Shown piece by piece: positions 25,156-33,322 of a DNA stretch of 64,000 bases (the stretch's first letter is position 1; the number at the start of each line of letters is the position of its first letter). Position numbers and translations under genes: made by a program. Under the pieces are notes generated by a model. That model did no database searches, was not told where the DNA came from, and was given only the letters and a program-made list of their open reading frames with translations. This DNA is from Candidatus Eisenbergiella merdavium (lineage in GTDB: Bacteria; Bacillota; Clostridia; Lachnospirales; Lachnospiraceae). Where the stretch lies: contig DWWS01000040.1 of the NCBI GenBank assembly GCA_019119595.1, positions 107,774 to 171,773 on the forward strand, written 5' to 3'.

Positions 25156-26334
25156 ATGGGCCGGAAAGTGGTGGTGGGAATGTCCGGAGGCGTGGATTCC
25201 TCCGTTGCGGCCCTTTTGCTGAAGGAACAGGGCTATGAGGTGATTGGCGTCACCATGCAGATCTGGCAGGACAGACGGATGGAGGCACAGGAAGACTGTG
25301 CCTGTTCCGCTTCCCGGAATTGGGAAGGCGCAGATGACGGCCGGGAGGATTCGGGCTGCTGCGGCCTGAGCGCGGTGGAGGATGCCAGAAGGGTGGCGGA
25401 TCGTCTGGATATTCCCTATTATGTGATGAATTTTAAAAGGGAATTCCGGCAGCATGTGATGGATTATTTCGTGGAGGAATATCTGCGCGGAAGAACGCCC
25501 AATCCCTGCATCGCCTGCAACCGGTATGTGAAATGGGAGGCGCTTCTGAACAAGAGCTTGGCCCTTGGCGCCGATTACATCGCCACCGGCCATTATGCCA
25601 GGATCGACCGGCTGGAAAACGGCCGCTTCTGCATCCGCAATTCGGTGACGGCAGGAAAGGATCAGACCTACGCCCTGTATTCGCTGACCCAGGAGCAGCT
25701 TGCGCATACCCTGGTGCCCGTCGGAGCCTATACCAAGGAGCAGATCCGGCAGCTGGCGCAGGACGCTGGCCTTCCTGTTGCGCACAAAAAGGACAGCCAG
25801 GAGATCTGTTTCATCCCGGATCATGATTACGCGGCCTTTATCGAACGGGAGCGAAACGGACAGGTTCCCGGGCCGGGCAATTTCGTTTCTCTGACGGGAG
25901 AGGTGCTGGGCCGCCATAAGGGGATCACCCATTATACGGTGGGACAGCGCAAGGGCCTGAATCTTTCCATGGGCCGTCCTGTGTTCGTGACCGCCATCCG
26001 CCCGGAGACAAATGAGGTGGTGATCGGGGAGGGGCAGGATGTATTCACGGATGTGCTGATCTGCGGCGGTCTGAATTTTATGGCGATACCTGATCTGAAG
26101 GAGCCCCGCCGCGCCCTGGCCAAGATCCGTTACGGCCATCGGGGAGCGCCCTGCGTTCTGGAGCCCATCGGCCCGGATCGGCTGCGCGTCACCTTCGACG
26201 AGCCCGTCCGCGCCGTGACGCCGGGACAGGCCGTGGTCTTTTACGACGGAGAGTATGTGCTCGGAGGTGGGACGATCCTGGGAGGCGGGACGATTCCTGG
26301 CGGAGGAACGAGCCAGGAAGGAATAATCGATTAA
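25156..26334 (+). CDS. mnmA: tRNA-specific 2-thiouridylase MnmA
   Basis: It thiolates U34 of tRNA Lys, Glu and Gln. The 392-residue protein has the PP-loop GMSGGVDSSVAALLL and the two catalytic cysteines in NPCIACNRYVKW and SQEICFIPD. An acidic/Cys-rich insertion (residues of about 42-72) follows the first strand. The usual C-terminal YVLGGGTI is followed by two more copies of the hexapeptide (LGGGTI LGGGTI PGGGTS), made by an 18-bp tandem repeat. The gene is the last of the nifS-nifU-mnmA operon and has a terminator after it. Confidence 0.95.
   Translation: MGRKVVVGMSGGVDSSVAALLLKEQGYEVIGVTMQIWQDRRMEAQEDCACSASRNWEGADDGREDSGCCGLSAVEDARRVADRLDIPYYVMNFKREFRQHVMDYFVEEYLRGRTPNPCIACNRYVKWEALLNKSLALGADYIATGHYARIDRLENGRFCIRNSVTAGKDQTYALYSLTQEQLAHTLVPVGAYTKEQIRQLAQDAGLPVAHKKDSQEICFIPDHDYAAFIERERNGQVPGPGNFVSLTGEVLGRHKGITHYTVGQRKGLNLSMGRPVFVTAIRPETNEVVIGEGQDVFTDVLICGGLNFMAIPDLKEPRRALAKIRYGHRGAPCVLEPIGPDRLRVTFDEPVRAVTPGQAVVFYDGEYVLGGGTILGGGTIPGGGTSQEGIID
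26260..26313 (+). repeat. Three 18-bp tandem repeats at the mnmA 3' end
   Basis: Units at 26260-26277, 26278-26295 and 26296-26313 encode LGGGTI, LGGGTI, PGGGTS. The tract stops 21 bp before the stop codon. Confidence 0.9.
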
Positions 26335-26340
26335 ATAGCG

Positions 26341-26378
26341 GAAGGCCCCGTTTCAAACGAGGCCTTCACTTTGTTTTT
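26341..26378 (+). terminator. Rho-independent terminator of mnmA
   Basis: GAAGGCC-C-CGTTT pairs with AAACG-A-GGCCTTC (26341-26367), followed by a T-rich tail. Confidence 0.85.
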
Positions 26379-26612
26379 ATGAAGTATATTCTGCAGAACT
26401 GCAACGCATGATTTCTGACCGGCACAATTCCGTGTTTCCTTCAACTGATAATTATGATACCTGAAAAATGTGACAGGAGTATGTATAGTTTCAAAAGAAA
26501 AAATAAAAAAAGGACGGAAATCCTTTAAGAAAAGTTAAGAATTTCAGGCAAACTTTTCACATATGACAGGCATCACAGCGGCGTGGGTGGCGAAAACACA
26601 GGAAAACTGTCG

Positions 26613-26641
26613 TTTACAGAACCGGCGCTTTTCTTTATAAT
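26613..26641 (+). promoter_or_regulatory. Sigma-A promoter of the GH51 gene
   Basis: TTTACA at 26613-26618, 17-bp spacer, perfect TATAAT at 26636-26641. Confidence 0.8.
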
Positions 26642-26715
26642 AACAGGAGAGAACAAACAAAAAGAGGACGAGGCCGGTCTGTTTTTCTGGCAGGACGGCA
26701 GAAACGGAGGATGCC

Positions 26716-28686
26716 ATGGAGCTTTTTATTTCGGACAAAAAAGGGGTTCCGATTCAGGAGGGAATGATCGGACTTTTCTTCGAGGACATCAACTACGCGG
26801 CGGACGGGGGACTGTATGCGGAGATGATCGAGAACCGTTCCTTTGAATTTCTGGACTGCTACGGGACGGTGGGAGATTATTATACGAAGCAGGACAGCGG
26901 CTACGGCTGGAGCGCCACGAAGGAGCGCGGACAGGGAAGGATGGAATACGTGATGGGAAGCCCCGTTGACCGGGCCAATCCGCACTATCTCAGATTTACA
27001 GCGGATCAGGCGGGACAGGGCTTTGCCAATCAGGCCTATGACGGCGTAAGGCTGGAGGCGGGAAAGAGCTACCGGGCTTCCTTTTACGCCAGATGCGTCT
27101 CCTTCCGGGGCAATCTTCAGGCAAGCGTGCGAAAGGACGGGAAGGTTTATGCGCAGGCGGAGATCTCCTGTGTCCATGCGCCGGAGCATACCTGGCAGAA
27201 GTGGAACCGTTATGAAGCGGTTCTGACCGCTGAGGCGGATGTGCGCGGGGCGGAGTTCGTCATTTCCCTGACGGAGCCCGGCGTGGTGGAGTTTGATTTT
27301 GTCTCCCTTATGCCTCAGGACGCGGTGGCAGGCGTTTTCCGCAGGGATCTGTTCGAGCTTTTGAAGGGATTAAAGCCCGGCTTTCTCCGGTTCCCCGGCG
27401 GCTGCATCATCGAGGGAAACACGCTGGAGAACCGTTACCGCTGGAAGGAGAGCGTGGGACGGCCGGAGGGCAGAAGGAGCAACTTCAACCGCTGGGCGGT
27501 GCATGAAACGAAGCCGGAAAACGGGTTCCACACCTGCTATTCCCATTACAATCAGACGCTGGGCCTGGGCTATTACGAGTATTTCCTGCTGTGCGAGCTG
27601 ATCGGAGCGAAGCCCCTTCCGGTGCTGAACGTGGGCCTTGCCTGTCAGTACCAGTCCTACGAGCTGGTTGAGATGGACGATCCGGCTTTTCAGGAATTCA
27701 TTCAGGACGCTCTGGATCTGGTGGAATTCGCAAACGGCGCTGTGGATACGAAGTGGGGAGCCCTTCGCGCGCAGATGGGTCATCCGGAGCCCTTCGGCAT
27801 GACGATGATGGGAATCGGCAACGAGCAGTGGCAGACGGAAACAGTGGACTTTTTCGCAAGGTACGAGGCCTTTGAAAAGGCGATCCATGAAAAATATCCG
27901 GACATGCAGCTGATCGGCTCCGCAGGACCCGATATCACCTCGGAGCGCTACGAGGCGGCATGGAAATTCTATTATGAAAAAGCGCCGAAGAAGGACGGCT
28001 TTGTCTATGCGGTGGACGAGCATTATTACGTGAAGCCGGAATGGCTCTATGAGCATACGGATTTTTATGACGAATATCCCAGACAGGTGAAGGTATTTTC
28101 CGGAGAATATGCGGCCCATCCGGTGAGCGGGATGAACCGTCCGGACGCCAATACCCTGGGCGGCGCGCTGGCGGAGGCGGCTTTCCTGACCGGCCTTGAG
28201 CGAAACGCCGACGTGGTGGTGCTTGCCTCCTACGCGCCCCTGTTCGCCCGTGTGGGCTATGCCCAGTGGTCCCCCGACATGATCTGGTTTGACGACTGCC
28301 GTGCCTACGGCACGCCCAGTTACTATGTGCAGAAGCTGTATGCGGAAAACCTGGGAACCACCACCCTTTCCATGGACGGACAGGAGAAGAAGCTGCGGGA
28401 GGCCGGGATCTATGCGAGCGTTTCCCTGGACGAGAAGACCGGGGAAGTCATCGTCAAGGCGGTGAACCACAATCCGGAGGAAAAGGAGCTTTCCCTCAGT
28501 CTGGCCCAGGGCCTGGCCCCGGCAGGAAGCATGAAGCGGATGAGCCTTTCCGGAAAGGAGGAGGACTACAACTGCATCACCGACCCGGAGAAGGTGACCC
28601 TTCAGACCGAGGAGACCGCGTATACGGATAAGCTGACCCTTCCGGCTTTTGGCTTTGTGGTGGTGAGGATCCCGGTGAAGGGCTGA
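26716..28686 (+). CDS. Alpha-L-arabinofuranosidase, GH51
   Basis: It removes arabinofuranosyl side groups from arabinan or arabinoxylan fragments. The 656-residue protein has no signal peptide, so it probably acts on imported oligosaccharides in the cytoplasm. After an N-terminal family segment (GLFFEDINYAADGGLYAEMI) comes a carbohydrate-binding-like insert (about 70-200), then the TIM barrel with RFPGGCIIEGN, the acid/base Glu370 in GIGNEQW and the nucleophile Glu464 in FSGEYAAHP, and a C-terminal beta domain. ATG 26716 follows GGAGGATGCC. It stands alone, with no transporter or regulator beside it. Its stop codon lies in a 54-bp-period duplication. Confidence 0.93.
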   Translation: MELFISDKKGVPIQEGMIGLFFEDINYAADGGLYAEMIENRSFEFLDCYGTVGDYYTKQDSGYGWSATKERGQGRMEYVMGSPVDRANPHYLRFTADQAGQGFANQAYDGVRLEAGKSYRASFYARCVSFRGNLQASVRKDGKVYAQAEISCVHAPEHTWQKWNRYEAVLTAEADVRGAEFVISLTEPGVVEFDFVSLMPQDAVAGVFRRDLFELLKGLKPGFLRFPGGCIIEGNTLENRYRWKESVGRPEGRRSNFNRWAVHETKPENGFHTCYSHYNQTLGLGYYEYFLLCELIGAKPLPVLNVGLACQYQSYELVEMDDPAFQEFIQDALDLVEFANGAVDTKWGALRAQMGHPEPFGMTMMGIGNEQWQTETVDFFARYEAFEKAIHEKYPDMQLIGSAGPDITSERYEAAWKFYYEKAPKKDGFVYAVDEHYYVKPEWLYEHTDFYDEYPRQVKVFSGEYAAHPVSGMNRPDANTLGGALAEAAFLTGLERNADVVVLASYAPLFARVGYAQWSPDMIWFDDCRAYGTPSYYVQKLYAENLGTTTLSMDGQEKKLREAGIYASVSLDEKTGEVIVKAVNHNPEEKELSLSLAQGLAPAGSMKRMSLSGKEEDYNCITDPEKVTLQTEETAYTDKLTLPAFGFVVVRIPVKG

Positions 28687-28759
28687 ATTCCGATGCGGAG
28701 CCAGGGGCCGGTACTGGGCCAGAGCCTGGCGCAGGGCTGAACCCTGATGCGGGGCCAGG
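28681..28759 (+). repeat. 54-bp-period direct repeat over the GH51 stop
   Basis: The 25-bp segment at 28681-28705, which contains the stop TGA, recurs at 28735-28759 with 4 mismatches (GGCTGA...GATGCGG-GCCAGG). Confidence 0.65.
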
Positions 28760-28776
28760 TTCTGGCTGATACAGGT

Positions 28777-31227
28777 CTAAAAGGGGGACAGAAGCAGGTT
28801 TGCAAGAAAACAGGCCCCCAGCCCGCAGAGCGTGGGAAGGAGAAAGGCGGCCAGCGTCCAGCGGAGGCTTCCGGTCTCCTTCCTTATGGTGAGCAGAGTG
28901 GTGGCACAGGGCCAGTGCATGAGAAAAAACAGGGCCGTGCACACCACCGTCGTCCGGCTCCAGCCGTTTTCCAAAAGGGACGCTTCGGAAAACAGGGATG
29001 TGGCCCCTGACAGCCCTCCGGCCGCGGAAAGCCCGTTCTGGGCTGAATAGGCCATTGCGGTGATGGGGAGCACGATCTCGTTGGCCGGAAATCCGAGCAG
29101 AAAGCCGGTGAGGATGGTGCCGTCCATGCCAAAGCACTTTCCGAAGGGATCCAGGGCGGCGGTGAGGCGGGCCAGCAGGATGCTCCCGTCCGACAGCCGC
29201 AGGTGGGAAAGCAGCCACAGGATGAGTCCGGCGGGAGCCGCAGTACAGACCGCCCGGCCCAGAACGCAGAGGGTGCGGTCCCAGACGCTTCGGAGCAGGA
29301 CCTGCAGGAGCCTTGGTCTGCGGAAGGCGGGAAGCTCCAGAAGAAAGGGGGATGCCTCCCCCTTTAACAGGGTGGCGGAAAGCAGCCTGCAGGTAAGAAA
29401 GGTCATGAAAACGCCCAGCAAAAGAAGGCCAAGCAGGAAAGCAGCTCCCAGCAAAGACGAGTCGGAGCGGGCCGCTTCCCGGGAAAAAAGCAGGGCGGAC
29501 AGAGTGAGAAGAGCGGGCAGACGCCCGTTGCAGGGAACGAAGCTGTTGGTGAGAACGGCCAGCAGACGTTCCCTTTTTTCTTCCATGATGCGGCTTCCCG
29601 TGACGCCCACCGCGTTGCAGCCAAGGCCCATGGCCATGGTGATGGCCTGCTTCCCGCAGGCCCCGCAGCGCTGAAAGCCCCGGTCCAGGTTGAAAGCGAT
29701 GCGGGGAAGCACGCCCGCGTCCTCCAGCAGGGTGAACAGGGGAAAGAAAATGGCCATGGGCGGGAGCATGACGGAGATCACCCGGGCGGTGGTGCCGAAT
29801 ATGCCTCCGATGGTCAGATCCACCAAAACCCCAGGAAGGCCGGCGGAAAGAAGCGCCTGCGCCAGCAGCTCCTCCAGCCGCAAAAAAGCGGCGGAAAGCA
29901 GGGCGGAGGGATAATTGGCTCCCCTGATGGTGAGCCAGAACAGAAAAAACAGAAGCAGGAGCATGACCGGGAAGGCGGTCCGCTTCCCGGTAAAGAGCTT
30001 TTCCAGCCTGTGGTCTTTTTCACTTACGGCGCAGGGCTGGGGGCAGATGCCCCGGCAGAGCTTTTCCGCCATCCGGCGGCAGGCGGCGTCCCGTGCCTCC
30101 AGAAGCTTATCCTGATCGATGCCCTGGGAGGAGAGATAAGCCAGACAGGAAGCCAGCGCCTGCTTTACGCCGCTGTCCCCGTCCCCGGTCCTGTTCGCGT
30201 CCTTGATTCTGCCCCCGTCTAAGATTTTGTTTCCGTCCTCGATTTTGTCCTTGTTCTCGGTTAGGCCCGTATTTCCGTCTGGATTTTCGTCCTGAACACT
30301 GCCCCTTCCCAGCGCCTGCTCCAGAAGCCGGAGGCAGACCCAGCGGTCGCCGGGGAAGGATGTGTGGCCTGTCTCCCTGCGGGCCTTTTGAACGGCGGGT
30401 GTGAGGAGGCTGAGCGCGGTTTCCAGCCAGGAGGGGTAGGGAATGGAAAAAGAGGAAGCGCCGGAAACAGAGCCGGAAAGGGGAAGGGAAGATGCCTTCT
30501 CCAGCAGCTCATCAAGTCCGCCTCTGCGGTTTGCAGAGGTTCCGGCTGTCGGGATAGAGAGACGTTTTTCCAGAAGGGAAAGGCGGGGAGGATTTCCCCT
30601 TTTGCGGGCTTCGTCCATCAGATTGACGCACAGCAGCACGGGCAGGCCCATTTCCAGAAGCTGCAGCGTGAGCGGGAGGGTGCTCTCCAGCCGGGAGGCG
30701 TCGCAGATGGAAATAACCGCGTCAGGGGTATGGGAAAGCAGGAAGTCTCTCGCCGCGTTTTCTTCCGCGCTTCCGGAAAGGAGGGAATAGCAGCCCGGCA
30801 GATCCACGAGCTGACAGCGCCTGTCCCCGATGCGGCAGGCTCCCCGGGCGCATTCTACCGTTTTCCCGGCCCAGTTTCCCGTATGCTGCTTCATCCCGGT
30901 GAGGGCGTTGAAAACCGTACTCTTTCCCACGTTGGGATTTCCTGCGAGAACGAGAAGAGGCTCCCGCTCACCGGCAGTCTGCCGCGGCTCCTCCTTTTTT
31001 TCCACCCGGACGGAGTCGGCGTCCTTTTCACGCAGAGCGAGGACAGTCCCCCGGACCAGATAGGCGGACGGGTCTCCCAGAGGACTGCGAAAAGCGCAGC
31101 GAACCTCCGTATTTTCCAGAAAACCGGCGGTCTGCAGACGGCGGCGCAGCGCCCCTTTAGAATCCAGCCTGCGCACGACGGCGGCCTCGCCGGGAATGAG
31201 CCGGGAAAGAGGAATGAGTTTTTGCAT
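28777..31227 (-). CDS. feoB: FeoA-FeoB fusion ferrous iron transporter
   Basis: This 816-residue protein imports Fe(II). Residues of about 1-75 are a FeoA/SH3-like domain (IPLSRLIPGEAAVVRRLDSK, LRRRLQTAGFLENTEV). The G domain follows with G1 GNPNVGKST, G3 DLPG, G4 NLMD and G5 TSA. The membrane part has two Gate motifs, including GLGCNAVGVTGSRIM. ATG 31227 follows GGGAGGTC. Between the G domain and the membrane part, an unusual linker consists of hexapeptide repeats (IEDGNKILDGGRIKDANRTG) encoded by 18-bp units. No separate feoA or feoC was seen. Confidence 0.93.
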   Translation of the reverse strand: MQKLIPLSRLIPGEAAVVRRLDSKGALRRRLQTAGFLENTEVRCAFRSPLGDPSAYLVRGTVLALREKDADSVRVEKKEEPRQTAGEREPLLVLAGNPNVGKSTVFNALTGMKQHTGNWAGKTVECARGACRIGDRRCQLVDLPGCYSLLSGSAEENAARDFLLSHTPDAVISICDASRLESTLPLTLQLLEMGLPVLLCVNLMDEARKRGNPPRLSLLEKRLSIPTAGTSANRRGGLDELLEKASSLPLSGSVSGASSFSIPYPSWLETALSLLTPAVQKARRETGHTSFPGDRWVCLRLLEQALGRGSVQDENPDGNTGLTENKDKIEDGNKILDGGRIKDANRTGDGDSGVKQALASCLAYLSSQGIDQDKLLEARDAACRRMAEKLCRGICPQPCAVSEKDHRLEKLFTGKRTAFPVMLLLLFFLFWLTIRGANYPSALLSAAFLRLEELLAQALLSAGLPGVLVDLTIGGIFGTTARVISVMLPPMAIFFPLFTLLEDAGVLPRIAFNLDRGFQRCGACGKQAITMAMGLGCNAVGVTGSRIMEEKRERLLAVLTNSFVPCNGRLPALLTLSALLFSREAARSDSSLLGAAFLLGLLLLGVFMTFLTCRLLSATLLKGEASPFLLELPAFRRPRLLQVLLRSVWDRTLCVLGRAVCTAAPAGLILWLLSHLRLSDGSILLARLTAALDPFGKCFGMDGTILTGFLLGFPANEIVLPITAMAYSAQNGLSAAGGLSGATSLFSEASLLENGWSRTTVVCTALFFLMHWPCATTLLTIRKETGSLRWTLAAFLLPTLCGLGACFLANLLLSPF
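30181..30270 (-). repeat. Five 18-bp tandem repeats inside feoB
   Basis: Units start at 30181, 30199, 30217, 30235 and 30253, each beginning GTC or GTT on the plus strand. They encode D/G-rich hexapeptides such as GNKILD, GGRIKD and ANRTGD in the linker between G domain and membrane domain. Confidence 0.8.
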
Positions 31228-31332
31228 AATGACCTCCCTTGCATCGCATCGGACGGCTCCTGCCGGATATTCGCGCGCAGAGCCATCTGTAAACAGCTTA
31301 TGCAAAGGCGGAACGAAGGTTCCCGGAAGAGG

Positions 31333-31537
31333 TATTACAGTTCACCCGCGCCATTCGCAAAGCCGCGCTTTCGCGCTTTCCGCTGCTTCGCAGCTGCGGG
31401 AAACCGCCTTCAGCGGCTTCCTGCTCATAAGCGGGCGCAGCACGATAGGGCAAGTGCTCTTCGTCAGCTCGGAATCAGGCATCTGTTCGTGCAAGCACGG
31501 CATCTGTCTGATTCCGGCTGACGAGTGAACTGTAATA
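31333..31537. mobile_element. MITE-like element, 205 bp, perfect 13-bp terminal inverted repeats
   Basis: TATTACAGTTCAC (31333-31345) and GTGAACTGTAATA (31525-31537) are exact reverse complements. The interior is G+C rich, codes for nothing convincing and holds strong stems: GTCAGCTCGGAATCAG near 31463 pairs with CTGATTCCGGCTGAC ending at 31521, and GCTGCTTCGCAGC near 31383. No transposase lies in the window, so it would be non-autonomous. No clear target-site duplication is visible. A REP-like or structured-RNA unit is the alternative. Confidence 0.6.
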
Positions 31538-31560
31538 GGAATGTTTGTAACGATTTGGGC

Positions 31561-31589
31561 TTGGCAGAAGGCAGGAATTGGGGTAAAGT
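31561..31589 (+). promoter_or_regulatory. Sigma-A promoter of the sulfatase gene
   Basis: TTGGCA at 31561-31566, 17-bp spacer, TAAAGT at 31584-31589; 24 bp right of the MITE-like element. Confidence 0.6.
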
Positions 31590-31646
31590 AAAGAAAAAGC
31601 AGGAAACTGCAACACAGGGACATGAAAGGTAAAACGGAGGACTGCG

Positions 31647-33089
31647 ATGAAAAGAAAAAACATACTTCTTCTGATGACCGATCAGCTCAGAGGCGACTGC
31701 ATGGGCTGCGCCGGGCATCCGGATGTGAAAACCCCCTATCTGGACACGCTGGCTGCGAAGGGCGTGCGCTTTGAAAACGCCTATTCCGCCTGCCCGTCCT
31801 GCATTCCCGCGCGGGCCGCGCTGCACACCGGGCTGACCCAGGAATCCCACAAGCGGGTGGGCTACGCGGACGGCGTGCGCTGGGAGTACCCGCACACCAT
31901 GGCGGGAGAGCTTGCGAAGGCCGGATATTATGCTCAGTGCGTGGGAAAAATGCATGTGGATCCGCTGCGCAATTATCTGGGCTTTCATCATGTGGAGCTG
32001 CACGACGGGTATCTGCATTATTACAGGGATCCGGCGATCGCCTACCAGGAGAATCAGAAGATTGCGGACGACTATTTTTACTGGCTCCAGAAGGAGAAGG
32101 GGATCGGCTGCGACGTGACGGACACCGGGATGGAGTGCAATTCCTGGGTGGCAAGGCCCTGGATCTATGAGGAAAAATACCATCCCACCAACTGGGTGAC
32201 GGACCGCTGTCTGGATTTCCTGCGCAGGCGGGATCCCGATATGCCGTTTTTCCTGATGGCCTCCTATCTGCGGCCTCATCCGCCCTTTGACGCGCCCCAG
32301 TGCTATTTTGACATGTATGAAAACAAGGAGCTGACCCCGCCCGTGGTGGGAGACTGGTGCGACGACGCCCTGCTGAAAAAGAAGGGCAGGATCTTTGACT
32401 CCGATACCGGCCCCATCGATCCGGAGCTGATCCGCCAGATGCAGGTCGGCTATTACGCCTGCGTCACCCACCTGGATCATCAGATCGGCCGTCTGCTGCA
32501 GGCCCTCATTGAAAATAAGCTCTATGACGATACCCTGATCCTGTTCGTCTCCGACCACGGCGAGCTTTTGGGGGACCACCATCTGTTCCGCAAGAGCCGG
32601 GCCTACCAGGGCTCCAGCCGGATCCCGTTCATCGTATCGGGCGGCGCCTTCCGGCCGGACGAGCCGGGAAGCGTCCGCACGGATGTGGTGGAGCTGAGAG
32701 ACGTGATGCCCACCCTGCTGGAGGCGGCGGGAGCGCCGGTCCCCGACAGCGTGGAGGGAGTCAGCGTTTTAAAGCGCGCCCTTGGCGAAACGGAGGAAAA
32801 GCCGCGCGCCTGGCTGCACGGGGAGCATACGCTGGGCGAAGCCTCCAGCCACTGGATCGTGACGGAAACCGACAAATATATCTGGTATTCCCAGACCGGG
32901 AAGGAGCAGTATTTCCGCATCGACGAGGACCCCAACGAGCTGCACGACCGGATCGGACGGTCGGAGGACGCCGGACGCATAAAGGAGCTTCGGGACATCC
33001 TGATCCGGGAGCTTTCCGGAAGGGAAGAGGGCTTCGTGAAGGACGGCGGTCTGGCGACGGGCTGCGAGCTGAAGGTTTTGCTGGACTGA
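31647..33089 (+). CDS. Sulfatase family hydrolase (Cys-type)
   Basis: This 480-residue protein belongs to the alkaline phosphatase/sulfatase superfamily. The metal site begins at LLMTDQLRGD, the nucleophile region is S-C52-I-P-A-R56 in CPSCIPARAALHTG (a formylglycine motif C-x-P-x-R) and the C-terminal metal motif is FVSDHGELLGDHHLFRKS. There is no signal peptide, so it probably acts inside the cell. Cys52 needs an anaerobic maturase (anSME), which is not in the window. ATG 31647 follows CGGAGG. The substrate is unknown; host or plant sulfated glycans or a choline-sulfate type compound are possible. Confidence 0.88.
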   Translation: MKRKNILLLMTDQLRGDCMGCAGHPDVKTPYLDTLAAKGVRFENAYSACPSCIPARAALHTGLTQESHKRVGYADGVRWEYPHTMAGELAKAGYYAQCVGKMHVDPLRNYLGFHHVELHDGYLHYYRDPAIAYQENQKIADDYFYWLQKEKGIGCDVTDTGMECNSWVARPWIYEEKYHPTNWVTDRCLDFLRRRDPDMPFFLMASYLRPHPPFDAPQCYFDMYENKELTPPVVGDWCDDALLKKKGRIFDSDTGPIDPELIRQMQVGYYACVTHLDHQIGRLLQALIENKLYDDTLILFVSDHGELLGDHHLFRKSRAYQGSSRIPFIVSGGAFRPDEPGSVRTDVVELRDVMPTLLEAAGAPVPDSVEGVSVLKRALGETEEKPRAWLHGEHTLGEASSHWIVTETDKYIWYSQTGKEQYFRIDEDPNELHDRIGRSEDAGRIKELRDILIRELSGREEGFVKDGGLATGCELKVLLD

Positions 33090-33118
33090 CACGGCGCTGT
33101 ACCTGCGGTGCGAGGCCT

Positions 33119-33159
33119 TGCGGTGTGCGCGCAGTCCTGTGGACGGCGTGCGCACCGCA
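33119..33159 (+). other. Large hairpin after the sulfatase gene
   Basis: TGCGGTGTGCGC (33119-33130) can pair with GTGCGCACCGCA (33148-33159) apart from a bulge. No T-run follows, so it is not a standard terminator. Confidence 0.4.
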
Positions 33160-33243
33160 GGATGTGGTAACCATTCAGCAAGGTCTGCGCGTTTACTGCG
33201 CTGACCGTACGAAAATGTATCGGCGGGAAGCATCCGTAATGAA

Positions 33244-33272
33244 TTGACAAGCCTTCAATTAAATGATACATT
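33244..33272 (+). promoter_or_regulatory. Sigma-A promoter of lysS
   Basis: Perfect TTGACA at 33244-33249, 17-bp spacer, TACATT at 33267-33272. Confidence 0.75.
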
Positions 33273-33322
33273 TATAGCCGGAAATTTCGGAATACAGATT
33301 AAAACGAAAGGTACGTGATACG

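Larger units (their letters stand above)
26335..26715. other. Intergenic region between mnmA and GH51 gene
   Basis: It holds the mnmA terminator (26341-26378) and the GH51 promoter (26613-26641). The A+T-rich middle part (26400-26600) shows no recognisable gene, riboswitch or repeat. Confidence 0.6.
31228..31646. other. Divergent feoB-sulfatase intergenic region
   Basis: About half of this 419-bp spacer is the MITE-like element (31333-31537). A sulfatase promoter (31561-31589) lies to its right. No convincing feoB promoter was found. Confidence 0.6.

Noticed and set aside
24175..26139. A 654-codon minus-strand frame opposite nifS, nifU and mnmA
   Set aside because: All three plus-strand genes are unmistakable, and the antisense product has no recognisable domain.
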